From Volvox africanus (Eukaryota; Chlorophyta; Chlorophyceae; Chlamydomonadales; Volvocaceae), in assembly GCA_030268105.1 (NCBI GenBank), contig BSDZ01000020.1, positions 2,062,001 through 2,126,000 of the forward strand: 64,000 bases of DNA, read 5' to 3'. A model generated the notes under the pieces. The model was given only the letters and a program-made list of their open reading frames with translations, was not told the DNA's origin and did not search any database. The translations under genes were made by a program, and so were the position numbers. Positions 10,265 through 21,875 of the stretch are shown piece by piece; position 1 is the first letter of the stretch; each line of letters opens with the position of its first letter.

Positions 10265-11135
10265 TTATTTGGCTGCACCCTCTAGTGCTCGCCGCGTCCG
10301 GATAATGGCACCCGCTGTTTCGATTGTTTGCCGGTGTAGGTGCAGGCAGGTCTTCTGGGCATGCTCAACGGAAGAGCCAAGCCTGCACAGGAGTGGTTTT
10401 AGCGTGTTGGTTAGGGCCCCTGTGCTGCCCAGGGTGACAATTTGTGCCTCAGTGTAGTGCACCTTCCAGCCTGCTTTCGTGAGTTCCTCTGTTAGCCGTG
10501 CGTGTTGTGCAGTTTTCTGTTCGAGTTTGTCGGTGTGTTGCAGGTCGCTAGTGTAGCCCACTTCGACAATGTACACATCGTGCATGAGCTTGCATTCCGG
10601 CCCCTGGTACCATTTGTGATGGGTTGTGTGCGTGGGGAGGTTGGGGATGAACATGATGTCTGGGCGGAGGCGGCGGATTTCCTCGTCTCCTAGGTGTGGC
10701 AGCATCCATTTGGGGACGTGCGTCCCACTACAGTATGGCGGGAGATCCTCTTCTTTACCGGCGTCCATAATCATGAAGCCACCACCGTTGCGGCCCCGTG
10801 GACACAGTCGGCAATAGTGTGCGTCGCTTGGTTATGCCGGTTGATGTACATGCCTTTCATGGTTGGGTGGGGGCACCCGCCAAGTATGTGGGCTCCTGAG
10901 TCGGGTGTGGGGCCGGTCGTTCCGCAGCTGCGGCAAATAGGGCAGTTTCCGTCTCCGCCACGTCCGTAAAGTTTCTTCAGCTTAGTATTGAATAGCAGCC
11001 CATATCGAGCTTTCAGTACTTGTAGTTTGAGCCAGTGGGGCGTCTTTGGGTTACTAAGGAAGGCATTGCTGGATTTGGGGTCTAACTTCGAGGCGGTGTT
11101 ACGCCATTTTTCAGTTAGAATTGTATCGTTTGTAT
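10265..11135 (-). pseudogene. LINE C-terminus: zinc finger and restriction-like endonuclease
   Basis: Last part of the LINE polyprotein. The first reading (11135-10771) follows the RNase H region and holds CPICRSCGTTGP, then further Cys and His residues (GGCPHP, INRHNQATH), the zinc finger that usually sits C-terminal to RT. The second (10774-10265) contains RRLRPDIMFIP and, about 22 residues on, DVYIVEVGYTSD with downstream Lys and RL residues. This is the pattern of a PD-(D/E)XK restriction-like endonuclease as in R2-type LINEs. The two readings overlap by ATGA, so a one-base shift separates them; with a single copy I cannot tell a mutation from a real shift. The stop is TAA at 10265-10267. 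Confidence 0.65.
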
Positions 11136-11950
11136 TGTTGTATCCTTCCTTCTTCAATCATGTATTAGCTCTGCACGTCTAGGTGTTAGCTGCGTGCGTA
11201 CCAAGCTTACGAACAGCAAGGCAAGCCAATGCGAATAGTACACAGCGGAAGACTCAATAGCAAGGAAAGATTCAACTTACAATGTTCTTCAGTTACAGAA
11301 TTACAGTCTGCCGTCAGACCCCGTGGGCAATGTTCATCACTTGGCTGCAGATGGAATGCTAGAATAGCTCAGTCCGAATATAAATGATTATATCATATGT
11401 ATGCGTATCGAATAGAGTTAAGTACTCGAATACTTGGTCCAAAGTTAGCGTCACGCCGACTTCGGTCTCTAGGCGGCCGTCCCCGCACCTATCACGTCGC
11501 GATACCGATGTGCAGTACAGGTCTCACTGGATTACGATCTCAAGTGTGAGTACCTTGGTAATACTGCTCTAAATATCGTGTCATTCGTGATATTATTGGA
11601 TGCAACGCATGCAATATGCAAAGGTCCGAATATCGATATTCGGTTGCCGACCCAACCATCACGCTCGTCGCATTCTTGCATACGCGTATGGTTTATGACA
11701 CAGATGAGGTAATACTATTCAAAGTATTATTACGTGATATAATATGCCAATGGATAGATCGCGCATTAATTATCAGCCTCGAGTCAAACATGTTGACCGA
11801 CAGCGCGATGTCGTGAATGATGATGGGACATGCCTGATTAGCTAGATATACTCGAGTATATCATGCTAATATGATTGTATTATGCTTCATGATATCTGAA
11901 TGCATTGCGGCCTTCATAAATGTAAATGGTGATTGAACCCGTGTACAACA
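11136..11950 (-). repeat. Gypsy B 3' LTR, 815 bp
   Basis: On the plus strand begins TGTTGTATCCTTCC and ends GTGTACAACA. It carries a perfect palindrome CCGAATATCGATATTCGG near 11625, at the position of a similar hairpin in family A LTRs. A purine tract (GGGAGGGGGGATAGT on the element strand, 11951-11966) lies next to it. Confidence 0.95.
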
Positions 11951-12009
11951 ACTATCCCCCCTCCCGTATGCAGCGTCCTCGCTGCATCGAACAGCATTGA
12001 CTGCAAGGA

Positions 12010-15000
12010 TCATTGGGTTTGCGTGGCACGTAGATGAGCTTCCTCCAACAGTGGCTTCATTTCCGGCGAGAAGTTACGCATCGGCTCCCACGAATTATGC
12101 TCGATAGAATAGCCAGTCCACTTGACCAGATATTCATGCACCTTCCGCTTTCGTCGTTGTGGACCAATGCGACGAACCCAATAATCCAGTATGTGTTCCA
12201 CATCATACACTTTTTGCTTGCCTGCGATCCAGGTCTCGGGACCGGGGTCCATTACTGCAGGGGCATCGGTGTCGTTCGTAACGGGTGCTGTGCCGCGATA
12301 AGGGCGAATTAAAGAAATATGAAATGTGGGATGGATATTCATGTCAGAAGGTAGGGATAGCTCCATGGCTACATTCCCTACCATGCGAACAACGGGATAT
12401 GGACCGATCCAACGAGGTAACAATTTACGGGAACCGTCGGCGAGCGAACGCAAGTTCTTAGTGCTCAGTAATACCATTTGTCCCACCGAAAATGTTACGT
12501 CCCGTTTAGATTTATTATAATAGTCCGTCGTCCGTTGTTGTGCCGCGTCCAGGCATGCCTTCGCGTCTGTCATGCGGGATAGGAACGACTTGGCAAAGGT
12601 TTTAGCCGCAGGGATATTTATCTCCAATTCTCGCCACACAGGTAGCGCAGGATGAAATCCATAATTCAGAAAGAAAGGGCTTTGACCTGTAGAGCGGTTA
12701 ACAGCGTTGTTAAGCGCAAATTCTGCCAAAGTCAGAAACGTATCCCAAACAGAGGGTGTGCGTCCTGCGAAATTCCTCAACATGTCGCCCAGTGTGCGAT
12801 TTATGCGTTCAGTTTGCCCATCGGATTGTGGATGATATGCTGTGCTCAAATGAACCCGCATACCTACGAGTTGACATAGCGCTTCCCAAAACTTAGACGT
12901 GAATTGACCGCCGCGATCGGATATCACATTTTTAGGAACGCCGTGTAATCGAACCACGTTATCGAAAAATAATCGTGCTGTTTGCTCAGCGGTGCAAGAC
13001 GAGGTGCAGGGGGCTAAGTGAACCATCTTGGTCAAGCGATCGACCATTACGAACACCGAGTCATATCCCCCCTCAGTTTTGGGCAGCGCGACTACGAAGT
13101 CCATAGAAACACTTTCCCAAGGGACATCTGGTATAGGTAAAGGTTGTAATAAACCCTGGCCCTTACCGGATAGTGTTTTATTGCGCTGACATAAACTGCA
13201 CCTTTGCACAAAGTTTTCCGCATCCTTCACCACGCGCGGCCACCAGAACGAGCGTCGTACCAGCTCTGCCAATCGCATGCTTCCAGGATGTCCTGCCAAC
13301 GGGTCCTCGTGGAACCGCGCAAGAATATTGTAGTGCAAAGCGTCGTCATTTGGCACGACGATTTGTGTGGTCGAGCCATCCTGCCCTATCCACAAATCGT
13401 TGCGCTTGTGCAAATGTTCCACATTGTTGGGCGAAGCGAACCATGGATCCACTTCATACGCCACCTTGAGTCGCTGCGCAAGGTCCGCTGCTATCGGCAC
13501 CTCCTGACTGCGCGAACGAGTAACCAGTGCTGCCAAAATTGCAGCATGTAATGATGGATGTCGACTGAGAGCGTCAGCAATATTAATCCTGCCGGCGATA
13601 TACTCCCATGTACAGTCGAAACGAGACAGATACTCCATCCACCGGGCTTGTCGTTGGTTAAGCGTAGGGACACTCTGCAAGAATGTCATCGGCTTATGAT
13701 CGGTCTTCAGCGTAAAAGGGCGGCCCTTGAGGTAACAACGCCATTCCTTCAAAGCATGTAGAGCTGCCAACAGCTCCTGCTCTCCGGTTGTATATCGGGT
13801 CTCCGCACCCAAAAACTTCTTACTCATGAAGGCGATCGGTCGTCCTTCCTGCAACAATACAGCGCCGCTTCCATGCAAGGAAGCATCCGATACAACTTCA
13901 ACACGGAATGGCAACGAGTGATCAGGGAAAGAGAGGGTAATGTCGTCGGCGACGATTCGCTTGAGCTCTTCGAATGCCCGCTGACAAGCGGATGTCCAGG
14001 CTTCAAGAGAAACGAAACCTCCTTTCTTCGTCAAATTCGTAAGCGGGGCCACAATAATGGAGTAATTTTTAATAAACTTACGGAAATAGTTAGTCAAACC
14101 CAAGAACTGGCGTAGTTCGGTGAGGTTCTGAGGTGCGGGCCATTCGCGAACCACAGCTACCTTCCGTGGATCCATCCTGACCCCAGTGGCCGACACGATG
14201 TGGCCCAAATACTCCACTTGCGGCTGCGCCCAAAAACACTTGGCGTGTTTAGCAAACAATTGCTCCCGCTTCATCACCTCAAGCACGAGCTCGAGATGCT
14301 TCAGGTGCTCCTCGCGCGTTTTGGAATATATTAAAATATCATCCAAATAGCAAACGATGAACCTGTCGATATACGGTCTGAACATGCGATCCATCACTGC
14401 TTGAAATGTGGCGGGCGCATTAGTAAGTCCAAACGACAAGACCGTGTACTCGAAGTGACCAAAGGGAGTCCGGAAAGCGGTTTTCGGAATATCAGAGGCA
14501 GCAATGCGTATCTGATTATACCCTTGTTGAAGGTCAATTGAGGAAAAATAAGCTGAGCCTTTCAGCTTATCAAGCAGGTCATCGACGCGCGGCAAAGGGT
14601 AGCAATTTTTAATCGTAGTCGCATTCAAGCCCCTATAATCAATGGACATACGCAACGTCCCATCCTTCTTACCGACAAACAGTATTGGTGCAGAATATGG
14701 CAATGTGCTTGGCTGAATCATACCTTTTGCGAGCAGATCCCTCACTTGCCGTTTCACTTCATCCAGCTCCAACGGGCTTAACCTGTACATAGGTCGTGAA
14801 ACGGGTTGTGCTCCAGGCACAAGAGGGATTGTATGGTCAACAGGCCGCATAGGTGGGAGCCCTGGGATGTCATGAAAAACATCAGCATATTTATGCAGGA
14901 GGGCTTCGACCTCAAGATCCTTCACAGTGAACTGCACGGTGGTAGCATTCGATTGCACCCGTGGCCTCACAAGCAACACATGGGCGCCTTTCCGTATCAT

Positions 15001-15663
15001 CCGATCGGTTTCCTTGCGCCCAATTAGCTTGGGTTCTTGACATCCGCTGACGATCGCCGCCAAAGCAAAATTAACCTCAGGCTCCGCAACAGTTCCGCCC
15101 TCCTCTGGTGTGACATCTTGGTACGGCAGGAAAGGTACCTTAGTCGATAGGTTCCCTTTGCACAAACTAAGTGTGGTGGACTCCATATCGATGCGCGCGC
15201 GGTACTGTCGTAATGTCGCGGCACCCAGAATGTACTGTGCTGTCTCCGAGAGACCTTGTAGCACATACGGTTGGGCCCTAACACGCAGAGGGCCTATCGA
15301 TAGGCTCAGGGTGATCCTGCCCACGATGGGATGCTTTCCTCCATTAGCGAGGGTAACCTGTGCACAATCAGACGACTGAGGGGTCAACCCCAAATCATTC
15401 ACCTCCTTTGCCGAGATGAAGTCGTCACTGGCGCCAGTATCCACAAGCGCCTTCACCAGTCGACCTCCGAGGCCGATCTTGATAATAGGGACGCGATTCC
15501 CTGTCTGAGTCGACTCCGCAGACAATAAAAGGGATCCTATAGCAGGCTCGAACCTGGTAGGACTCAAAAGTGGAGCCTCAAACCACACTTCAGCAGCGTA
15601 AGGTAGTTTAGGCAACATCGTCGGTTTGCCCGTCACATCCACACCGTTAAGCAAAGCGGTGCC
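12010..15663 (-). CDS. pol: pol: protease, RT, RNase H, integrase, chromodomain (gypsy B copy 1)
   Basis: Long open pol; the first ATG is at 15654 (1214 residues) and the frame is open a few codons further to a TAG at 15664. Order: aspartic protease with DTGASDDF (about residue 75), RT with YLDDILIYS, RNase H with SDASLHGSG and TDHKPM, integrase zinc domain ([14 protein letters not shown]), catalytic core (SMDF, SDRGGQF, DGQTER) and an intact C-terminal chromodomain (EYLVKWTGY, NSWEP). Catalytic residues look intact and the stop is TGA at 12010-12012. The weak point is upstream: a stop and a frameshift separate it from gag, so although each enzyme looks sound the copy probably cannot make a gag-pol protein. 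Confidence 0.92.
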   Translation of the reverse strand, partial: GTALLNGVDVTGKPTMLPKLPYAAEVWFEAPLLSPTRFEPAIGSLLLSAESTQTGNRVPIIKIGLGGRLVKALVDTGASDDFISAKEVNDLGLTPQSSDCAQVTLANGGKHPIVGRITLSLSIGPLRVRAQPYVLQGLSETAQYILGAATLRQYRARIDMESTTLSLCKGNLSTKVPFLPYQDVTPEEGGTVAEPEVNFALAAIVSGCQEPKLIGRKETDRMIRKGAHVLLVRPRVQSNATTVQFTVKDLEVEALLHKYADVFHDIPGLPPMRPVDHTIPLVPGAQPVSRPMYRLSPLELDEVKRQVRDLLAKGMIQPSTLPYSAPILFVGKKDGTLRMSIDYRGLNATTIKNCYPLPRVDDLLDKLKGSAYFSSIDLQQGYNQIRIAASDIPKTAFRTPFGHFEYTVLSFGLTNAPATFQAVMDRMFRPYIDRFIVCYLDDILIYSKTREEHLKHLELVLEVMKREQLFAKHAKCFWAQPQVEYLGHIVSATGVRMDPRKVAVVREWPAPQNLTELRQFLGLTNYFRKFIKNYSIIVAPLTNLTKKGGFVSLEAWTSACQRAFEELKRIVADDITLSFPDHSLPFRVEVVSDASLHGSGAVLLQEGRPIAFMSKKFLGAETRYTTGEQELLAALHALKEWRCYLKGRPFTLKTDHKPMTFLQSVPTLNQRQARWMEYLSRFDCTWEYIAGRINIADALSRHPSLHAAILAALVTRSRSQEVPIAADLAQRLKVAYEVDPWFASPNNVEHLHKRNDLWIGQDGSTTQIVVPNDDALHYNILARFHEDPLAGHPGSMRLAELVRRSFWWPRVVKDAENFVQRCSLCQRNKTLSGKGQGLLQPLPIPDVPWESVSMDFVVALPKTEGGYDSVFVMVDRLTKMVHLAPCTSSCTAEQTARLFFDNVVRLHGVPKNVISDRGGQFTSKFWEALCQLVGMRVHLSTAYHPQSDGQTERINRTLGDMLRNFAGRTPSVWDTFLTLAEFALNNAVNRSTGQSPFFLNYGFHPALPVWRELEINIPAAKTFAKSFLSRMTDAKACLDAAQQRTTDYYNKSKRDVTFSVGQMVLLSTKNLRSLADGSRKLLPRWIGPYPVVRMVGNVAMELSLPSDMNIHPTFHISLIRPYRGTAPVTNDTDAPAVMDPGPETWIAGKQKVYDVEHILDYWVRRIGPQRRKRKVHEYLVKWTGYSIEHNSWEPMRNFSPEMKPLLEEAHLRATQTQ

Positions 15664-17305
15664 CTACTCGAATCGGAGGACACATTGCATACCTTCCAAC
15701 AAAGACGCCACTTTACGTTGGCAAAAAGAGGGCATTAATATGCAAGCTGCAGTGTCCGGATTTCGACGGCGGTACTTCTTGTACCTGGCGAGCTGTTCGC
15801 ACAGCTCATGGAAAGATGAAGGGATTAGTAGAGAAGTGTGGCCCGATAAATAGAGGGCAACGCGGCACAAATAAATTACACAACGGGTCGAAGTGGTTTA
15901 GTCCCGTGCGCCCGTCGAGTGAAAAACGTCGCTCGATAGCCCGCTCGATTTGTCCGAAAACAGCAGGTAAAAGGGCCCTCACTGCGGGGCGTAACGACGG
16001 CCAGCGGCCACATTCACCTTCTTCTATCCCGGGAGAAGTCCCTTCCTCCACATCCCGGGCAACTTCCAAGGTCGTCTTCGGTACGAAAGGTGGCAAAAGG
16101 GGGCACTCGCGGGTAGGGTGTTCTCCCGCACACCGCAAACAAAGATTAGCAAACTTCCGACGGTCAAACTCCGAGCGTCGGCACTCCCACTTTTGCATGT
16201 ACAGATCATCTGTCCGGGGTTTCTTAACACTAGGAGCCGCGTTCTGCATTGCAGCTACAGATGGCGTGCTCCCTCTTCGTTTGCCTTTAGCATGGCCAGA
16301 GCTCGGCCCAGCTCCCGCAGACCCACGATTACTTGGGTTGTGGCGTCCGCGATTGTCATACCGCCTTTCCTTACTAACGGTATGCACGGTTGCCGCGGGG
16401 CGTTGGCAGTCAGGACCCTGGTCCTTCGGCGTCAACTCCGAAGGCAGTTCCTGCACTCGCATCGCATGAACGTGAGGGTTAAATTGTTTAACGTCCTTGC
16501 CCGCCAAATGTCTAACTTCTGCACCTCTAGCAAAAGCTACCAAGGCATCATAAGATTGGAAAGGAATTCCGCTAAGGTCAGTGGCGCACCATCGTGCAAG
16601 GGATTCAGTAAGACCACGATGGAACCAAAAGATACGATCCTCTTCAGGAAAGTTTACGATAGGTGTTATCAGCGCCTCGAAGCGGGACTGATACGCAGGA
16701 ACAGTTTCGTGTGGACGCATGTGGTACGTGCCTTGTGCAAGCGTCTTACGAGCCTCGTTGCCACGCGAGCGAACTTCTGTAGCAAAGCGAGCGAGAAGAG
16801 CATCGATCAAGTTATCAAACGTACACTTGCCCCTAGCGGTTGTCCATTCATCATACCAGTCCTTGGCAACACCCTCGAGGGTATTACCGACAAACAGGCA
16901 TTTAATGGAGTCGCATCCCCCGCCGTGCACCGCTTGCAAATACTGCCTAGCATCACGAACGTAAGCCCATGTCCTATCCGCGACGCTATGTCCTGAATTC
17001 TTTGCCTTTTCGTCAGCGGAAATATTGAGCTTAGGCACGGGGATAGTCAACTTCATTACCTCTGGTATTCCGACGGGTTCTTGAACCGCGGGTGTTACCG
17101 GGGCCTGTTGTACTCCGACTCCCTCACTTGTTGTAGCTGCTGGCGACAGTGGTACAATCAAATGCGAAGGGGTCTGAAGGACGATAGGATCAGACATAAG
17201 ACGAGTCCCAACGGTATCGGGATCAGCAAAAGCAGTTCTAGTAGTGAGGCCGCCATCAGGCTGGCTGGCGGTGCCCAGATAGGAACTATCTTTGCGTCCC
17301 GACAT
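15664..17305 (-). pseudogene. gag: gag and gag-pol spacer, broken after the spacer starts (gypsy B copy 1)
   Basis: ATG at 17305. Residues about 100-270 form a retrotransposon gag domain (FVGNTLEGVAKDWYDEW), followed by a basic stretch and a zinc knuckle CLRCAGEHPTREC with CX2CX3HX4C spacing. Unlike family A there is no stop after the knuckle: the reading goes straight into the pol spacer (SLRPAVRALLPAVFGQIERA), with TTG where family A has TAG. A frameshift near 15860 ends this reading at 15806. The next frame (15870-15664) carries the spacer on to a TAG just before pol. So the family B ancestor seems to have made gag-pol as one chain, and this copy is damaged at two points. Confidence 0.85.
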
Positions 17306-17771
17306 GAAGCACGAGCTTATTCGGGCAGACAGGAATTTACTATAAACCTGAGAGCAACGTAACGTAAGAGGAATTTGTGACTATTCGCGTACCGACAGAG
17401 CTCCCGAGTAGACCAAGGAGATAAACGATATAGTCCGTTAGGTTGTCCTTTATTTCAGTAGTTTTCTGGATCAAAGCCTTGATTTGTTCCTCGTTCAAAT
17501 ATTGTCCAGCCAATACCGCATTCAGTGTTGGCGTACGTTCACCTGCAACTCACAGTGGCAGATTCGCAACGAGAATGCAGCAACTATTTATCAGCAGGTG
17601 TCTAAATTCACAAACCGGAAGCGGCGGCGTCCAGAACAGCGCGGCCGAGATCCTCTGCGAAGGTGTCTAAAGGGCTGCGGCGAGTGTCATCGTCGCTTGC
17701 CATCGCGAGAACCTACTTCTGATGAGGGACAATGCAACCATCATGATTCAACCAGGTCTCGATACCAAATT
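17306..17771 (-). promoter_or_regulatory. Gypsy B copy 1 leader with tRNA primer site
   Basis: 466-bp leader. The primer site lies at about 17750-17767 and reads TGGTATCGAGACCTGG on the element strand. It shares TGGTATCGAGAC with family A but diverges after that. No gene is seen in the rest. Confidence 0.7.
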
Positions 17772-18586
17772 TGTTGTATCCTTCCTTCTTCAATCATGTA
17801 TTAGCTCTGCACGTCTAGGTGTTAGCTGCGTGCGTACCAAGCTTATGAACAGCAAGGCAAGCCAATGCGAATAGTAGACAGCGGAAGACTCAATAGCAAG
17901 GAAAGATTCAACTTACAATGTTCTTCAGTTACAGAATTACAGTCTGCCGTCAGACCCCGTGGGCAATGTTCATCACTTGGCTGCAGATGGAATGCTAGAA
18001 TAGCTCAGGCCGAATATAAATGATTATATCATATGTATGCGTATCGGATAGAGTTAAGTACTCGAATACTTGGTCCAAAGTTAGCGTCACGCCGACTTCG
18101 GTCTCTAGGCGGCCGTCCTCGCACCTATCACGTCGCGATACCGATGTGCAGTACAGGTCTCACTGGATTACGATCTCAAGTGTGAGTACCTTGGTAATAC
18201 TGCTCTAAATATCGTGTCATTCGTGATATTATTGGATGCAACGCATGCAATATGCAAAGGTCCGAATATCGATGTTCGGTTGCCGACCCAACCATCGCGA
18301 TCATCGCATTCTTGCATACACGTATGGTTTATGACACAGATGAGGTAATACTATTCAAAGTATTATTACGTGATATAATATGCCAATGGATAGATTGCGC
18401 ATTAATTATCAGCCTCGAGTCAAACATGTTGACCGACAGCATGATGTCGTGAATGATGATGGGACATGCCTGATTAGCTAGATATACTCGAGTATATCAT
18501 GCTAATATGATTGTATTATGCTTCATGATATCTGAATGCATTGCGGCCTTCATAAATGTAAACGGTGATTGAACCCGCGTACAACA
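17772..18586 (-). repeat. Gypsy B 5' LTR, 815 bp
   Basis: Same length and ends as the LTR at 11136-11950 and differing at only a scatter of sites, for example CGCGTACAACA against CGTGTACAACA at the end. That fits one insertion of modest age. Confidence 0.95.
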
Positions 18587-18710
18587 TGTATAGCCTGCGA
18601 AGGTATCCTGTTGGAGACACTTATAGAGGCCTTTGTTCAGGTCACTAATGTAGGAGCAAGTGTCATGCTGTTTTAGCCAGAACACTTTATCGAACGGGAC
18701 GCTGTCTGCC
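18587..18710 (-). pseudogene. LINE copy 1 piece between gypsy B and copia insertions
   Basis: 124 bp of LINE coding sequence after the RNase H domain: FWLKQHDTCSYISDLNKGLY and KCLQQDTFAGYT on the minus strand. It links the RNase H piece at 23437 onward to the zinc-finger piece below 11136, and matches the uninterrupted text in LINE copy 3 at 9730-9850. Confidence 0.9.
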
Positions 18711-18951
18711 TATTGAGACGTAGACTATCAGACATAAGGAAGCCTGACGTAATTACGAGAAAGTAGAGTTACATATTATCTGATAGTAAGGAGTCCGAAT
18801 AGTTCGTTCTAGAGTCGGCACATATACTTGTGCGTATAGCACTACAAGCAGTACGAACGTGGGTCGATAGCTTACCGCCGAGTACAGCTACAACAGCGGG
18901 ATTGTTGCTAGTATGGATCGCTATATCGAACTGATATACCATTTTATAACA
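18711..18951 (-). repeat. Copia 3' LTR, 241 bp
   Basis: Plus strand begins TATTGAGACG and ends TTTTATAACA. Next to it at 18952-18962 the element strand has a short purine tract (GAGGGGGCG). By inspection it is essentially identical to the LTR at 23196-23436, indicating a recent insertion. Confidence 0.93.
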
Positions 18952-19066
18952 CGCCCCCTCGAGACATGCCTAGCAACAAGTGAAAGAAGATAATTCCAAC
19001 CAGGGATTCTTCTTGAAACCGAAAAGCTAAAGCCAAACGAGTTCGCCCCAAACAAACTTAGAAAGC

Positions 19067-21875
19067 TTACTCGGCCAACCCCATCGCCGTAATGCACTTC
19101 TTAAACTTTATCTCTCCAAGTGCCTTGGTTAACACATCTGCTACCATATCCTCCGTCGAACAGTGCGATAAGACAACTTCCTTCCGCAGGACTCGTTCTC
19201 GCACTAGATGATGTTGCACGTCGATGTGCTTAGATCGAACCGACATTATCGAGTTATTCCCAAGGCTCATCGATCCCTCAGAATCCGTTCGAATCTGAAT
19301 AGCCTGTGTCCTCAGACCCAAGTCTCTGGTCAGCTTGCGAAGCCAAAGTGCCTCCCGCACTGCAGCTGCCGTGGCCTGGTACTCTGCCTCCACTGTTGAA
19401 GCTGCCGCCGTGCGCTGCAATTGGCTGTTCCAGCTGATAGCTGCGCCGTTTAGCAAGAATACGTAGCCAGTTGTGGACCTCCGAGTGGCTGGATCTCCAG
19501 CCCAGTCGGAATCACTGTAGCCCACCATGGTGAGATCGCCATCTCCGTCATAGCATAATCCGAGCTCCTTGGTACCCGCCAGGTATCGCAGCACCCCCAA
19601 AGCCAAGCCCATGTGAACCTTAGATGGGTTGCCCATGAAGCGCGCCAGAACGCTCATTGCCTGCGAGATATCCGGTCTTGTGCTCGTCGCCAGGTAGTTC
19701 AATTCGCCGACAAGCGCCCTGTACTTGGTGTTGTCTACGAGCTCCTTGTTGTTGTCTTCTGCAGGCAGGGCTCTAGTACCAGGAGGTAGTGGGGTCTTTC
19801 GAGGCTTTGCAATGACGAGTTGATGTCGCTGCAGCAGCTCCTCAATGTAGCGTCGCTGCGATAGTTTTACCTCCCCGTGCGCTCCCCGGCTGATCTCCAT
19901 GCCCAGGAAAACTTTTGCCTCTCCAAGATCTCGAATCTTGAAGGCTTGTCCGATTTCTGTTTTTACTCTCCTGATCATTGCCTCGTCTTCTGAGGTGATG
20001 ATGATGTAGTCCACGTGCACCAGCAGGTAGACGATCTCCTTCTCGTCCTTTTTGATGAACAGTGCTGGGTCTGCTACTGACGGTTTGAACCCCAGCTTGT
20101 CCAGCTCCGCCGCTAGCTTCATATACCAGCAGCGTGGGGCCTGTTTCAGCCCGTAGATTGAGCGTAGGAGCCTGCATGCCTGCTCTGGATCTGCTGACTC
20201 GTAACCAGGCGGCTGCTGCATCCAGAGCTCCTCCTCTAGCTCCCCGTTCAGGAAAGCTGTTGAAACGTCTAGCTGATGGATCGGCATTGCTTTAGCCGCA
20301 GCCACCGCCAGGAGCATACGAAGCGAAGCAAAACGCGAGGTTGGAGCAAAGAGCTCCCCATAATCAATCCCCGCCCGCTGCTCGTAGCCCTTCGCCACCA
20401 AACGTGCCTTGTAGCGCTCGATCTCGCCATCCTCTGCACGTTTGACCTTATACACCCACCGACAAGGCAGAATCCGCGCACCTGGCGGTGGTTTTGCTAG
20501 CTCCCAGGTCCCATTTGTGAGCTGTGCTGAGATTTCCTCATCCATGGCACTTCTCCATTCCTCAGCATATGGGCCGTCAGTGGCCTCCTGGTATGAAGCT
20601 GGCTCTGGTACTTCTTCCTCGATTGCAGCATTGATCCGCCCGAACGTAACCCTTCCGTTGGGCTCATGCCTCCATTCAATCAGTCGCTTTCGCTCACGTA
20701 GTGGATAGCGACGTTCCTGCATATTAACGTCTGCACCGTCGTTGTTGTGGTTTTGCTGCTGCACCGGCCCTTCGCCTGTCATAGCGTCTCCACCATTGCC
20801 TCCGCGGGACTGCGCTGTATTTTGCATCCTGGGAAACTGTGCTGCTGGTATGCCTGCGTGCCTCTGTGGCGCCGCTGTCTGGCCGCTGCTGGTGGATGCA
20901 CCATGGTTCACTTCAGCAGCTCCCTGGTCCATGTCGGTGTTGACCGGCGTATCTCCGCCGCCCCCTGGCAACGGAACGCCGCCAGACTCCTCGACATCCT
21001 CCTCGTCGGAATCTTCATAGCGATCTCCAACTGTTGACTCGTCGAACTTGACTGTCGAGTGGGTGCTGATGAGATTGTTGATCAAGATGCGGTACTGCCT
21101 CCCTTGCTCGTATCCAACCAGCACTCCTTTTTTACTCACGGGTTGCAGTTTGTTCCGCTTCTCCTTCGGCACGTGTGCATATGCGGTACTGCCGAAAACT
21201 CTCAGATGGCTTATGTCCGGCTTCACCCCCATGAACGCCTCATGGGGCGTTACTGATGCCCCCACGACCGGTGAAACGTTGCGCAAAAGATTCGCCGTAG
21301 CCATGGCTTCTGCCCAGAGCTTCTGCGGTAGTCCTGACTCCGCCAGCATTGCCCGGGTCTTCTCCAAAAGCGTCCTGTTGAGGCGCTCCGCCGCCCCATT
21401 CTGCTCCGGCGAATACCCAACGGTCGTCCCGTGGATAATCCCTTTTTCGCCGAAGTAGGCGCCCAAGACTGTATTGAGGAACTCAGTCCCACGATCCGTG
21501 CGTGCCTCCTTCACACGACGGCCAGTCATGTTCTCCAGCGCCTCAATCATTATCTTTACCTTCTTGCGAACTGCGTCCTTGGTGTCAGTGAATGCAACAG
21601 TAGAAAATCCCGTGCAGTCGTCCAGCAGTGTAGTAACGTACCGGGATCCACCTATCGAAGTCTCAGGCATAGGTCCACAGACGTCCAGGTGTATCAGGCC
21701 CAGAGGTTTCGCCGCCTTGTGCCCAGTGGACGGGAATGGTCCACGTGTCTGCTTTGCATAAATGCAGGGCTCGCAGATCCGCGACCTGGCTGCCTCCAGA
21801 CTCGCGCGATCCAAATCCATGCCGGTTACCATGTGTTCCCGGCACATACGTTCCAGGCTCTTGTAGCCGATGCCA
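19067..21875 (-). pseudogene. pol: copia pol: integrase, RT, RNase H, with damaged active sites
   Basis: Main reading of the copia polyprotein, open from 22060 to TAA at 19067 but in correct frame only after about 21875. It has the pre-integrase region (IGYKSLERM and CEPC), integrase core with DVCGPM, RTDRGTEF and GYSPEQNGAAERLNR, then RT (LDVSTAFLNGELEEELWM) and RNase H (SDSDWAGD, STVEAEY, SKHIDVQHH). The RT metal site, normally YVDD, reads HVDY (about 20005-20016): the second Asp codon GAC has become TAC. That should abolish polymerase activity. A variable linker with Gln- and Gly-rich text lies near 20700-20980. Confidence 0.88.

Larger units (their letters stand above)
11136..18586 (-). 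mobile_element. Gypsy B copy 1, full-length chromovirus
   Basis: Complete reverse Ty3/gypsy element of 7451 bp with two 815-bp LTRs, primer site, gag, pol and purine tract. It is flanked by the 5-bp duplication TGTAT (11131-11135 and 18587-18591). The interrupted LINE sequence (CCTTCGCAGGC, TATACA, then AACGATACAATT) resumes exactly across it, as seen uninterrupted at 9830-9870. Proteins are clearly related to family A but the LTRs differ, so this is a sister family. Confidence 0.95.
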
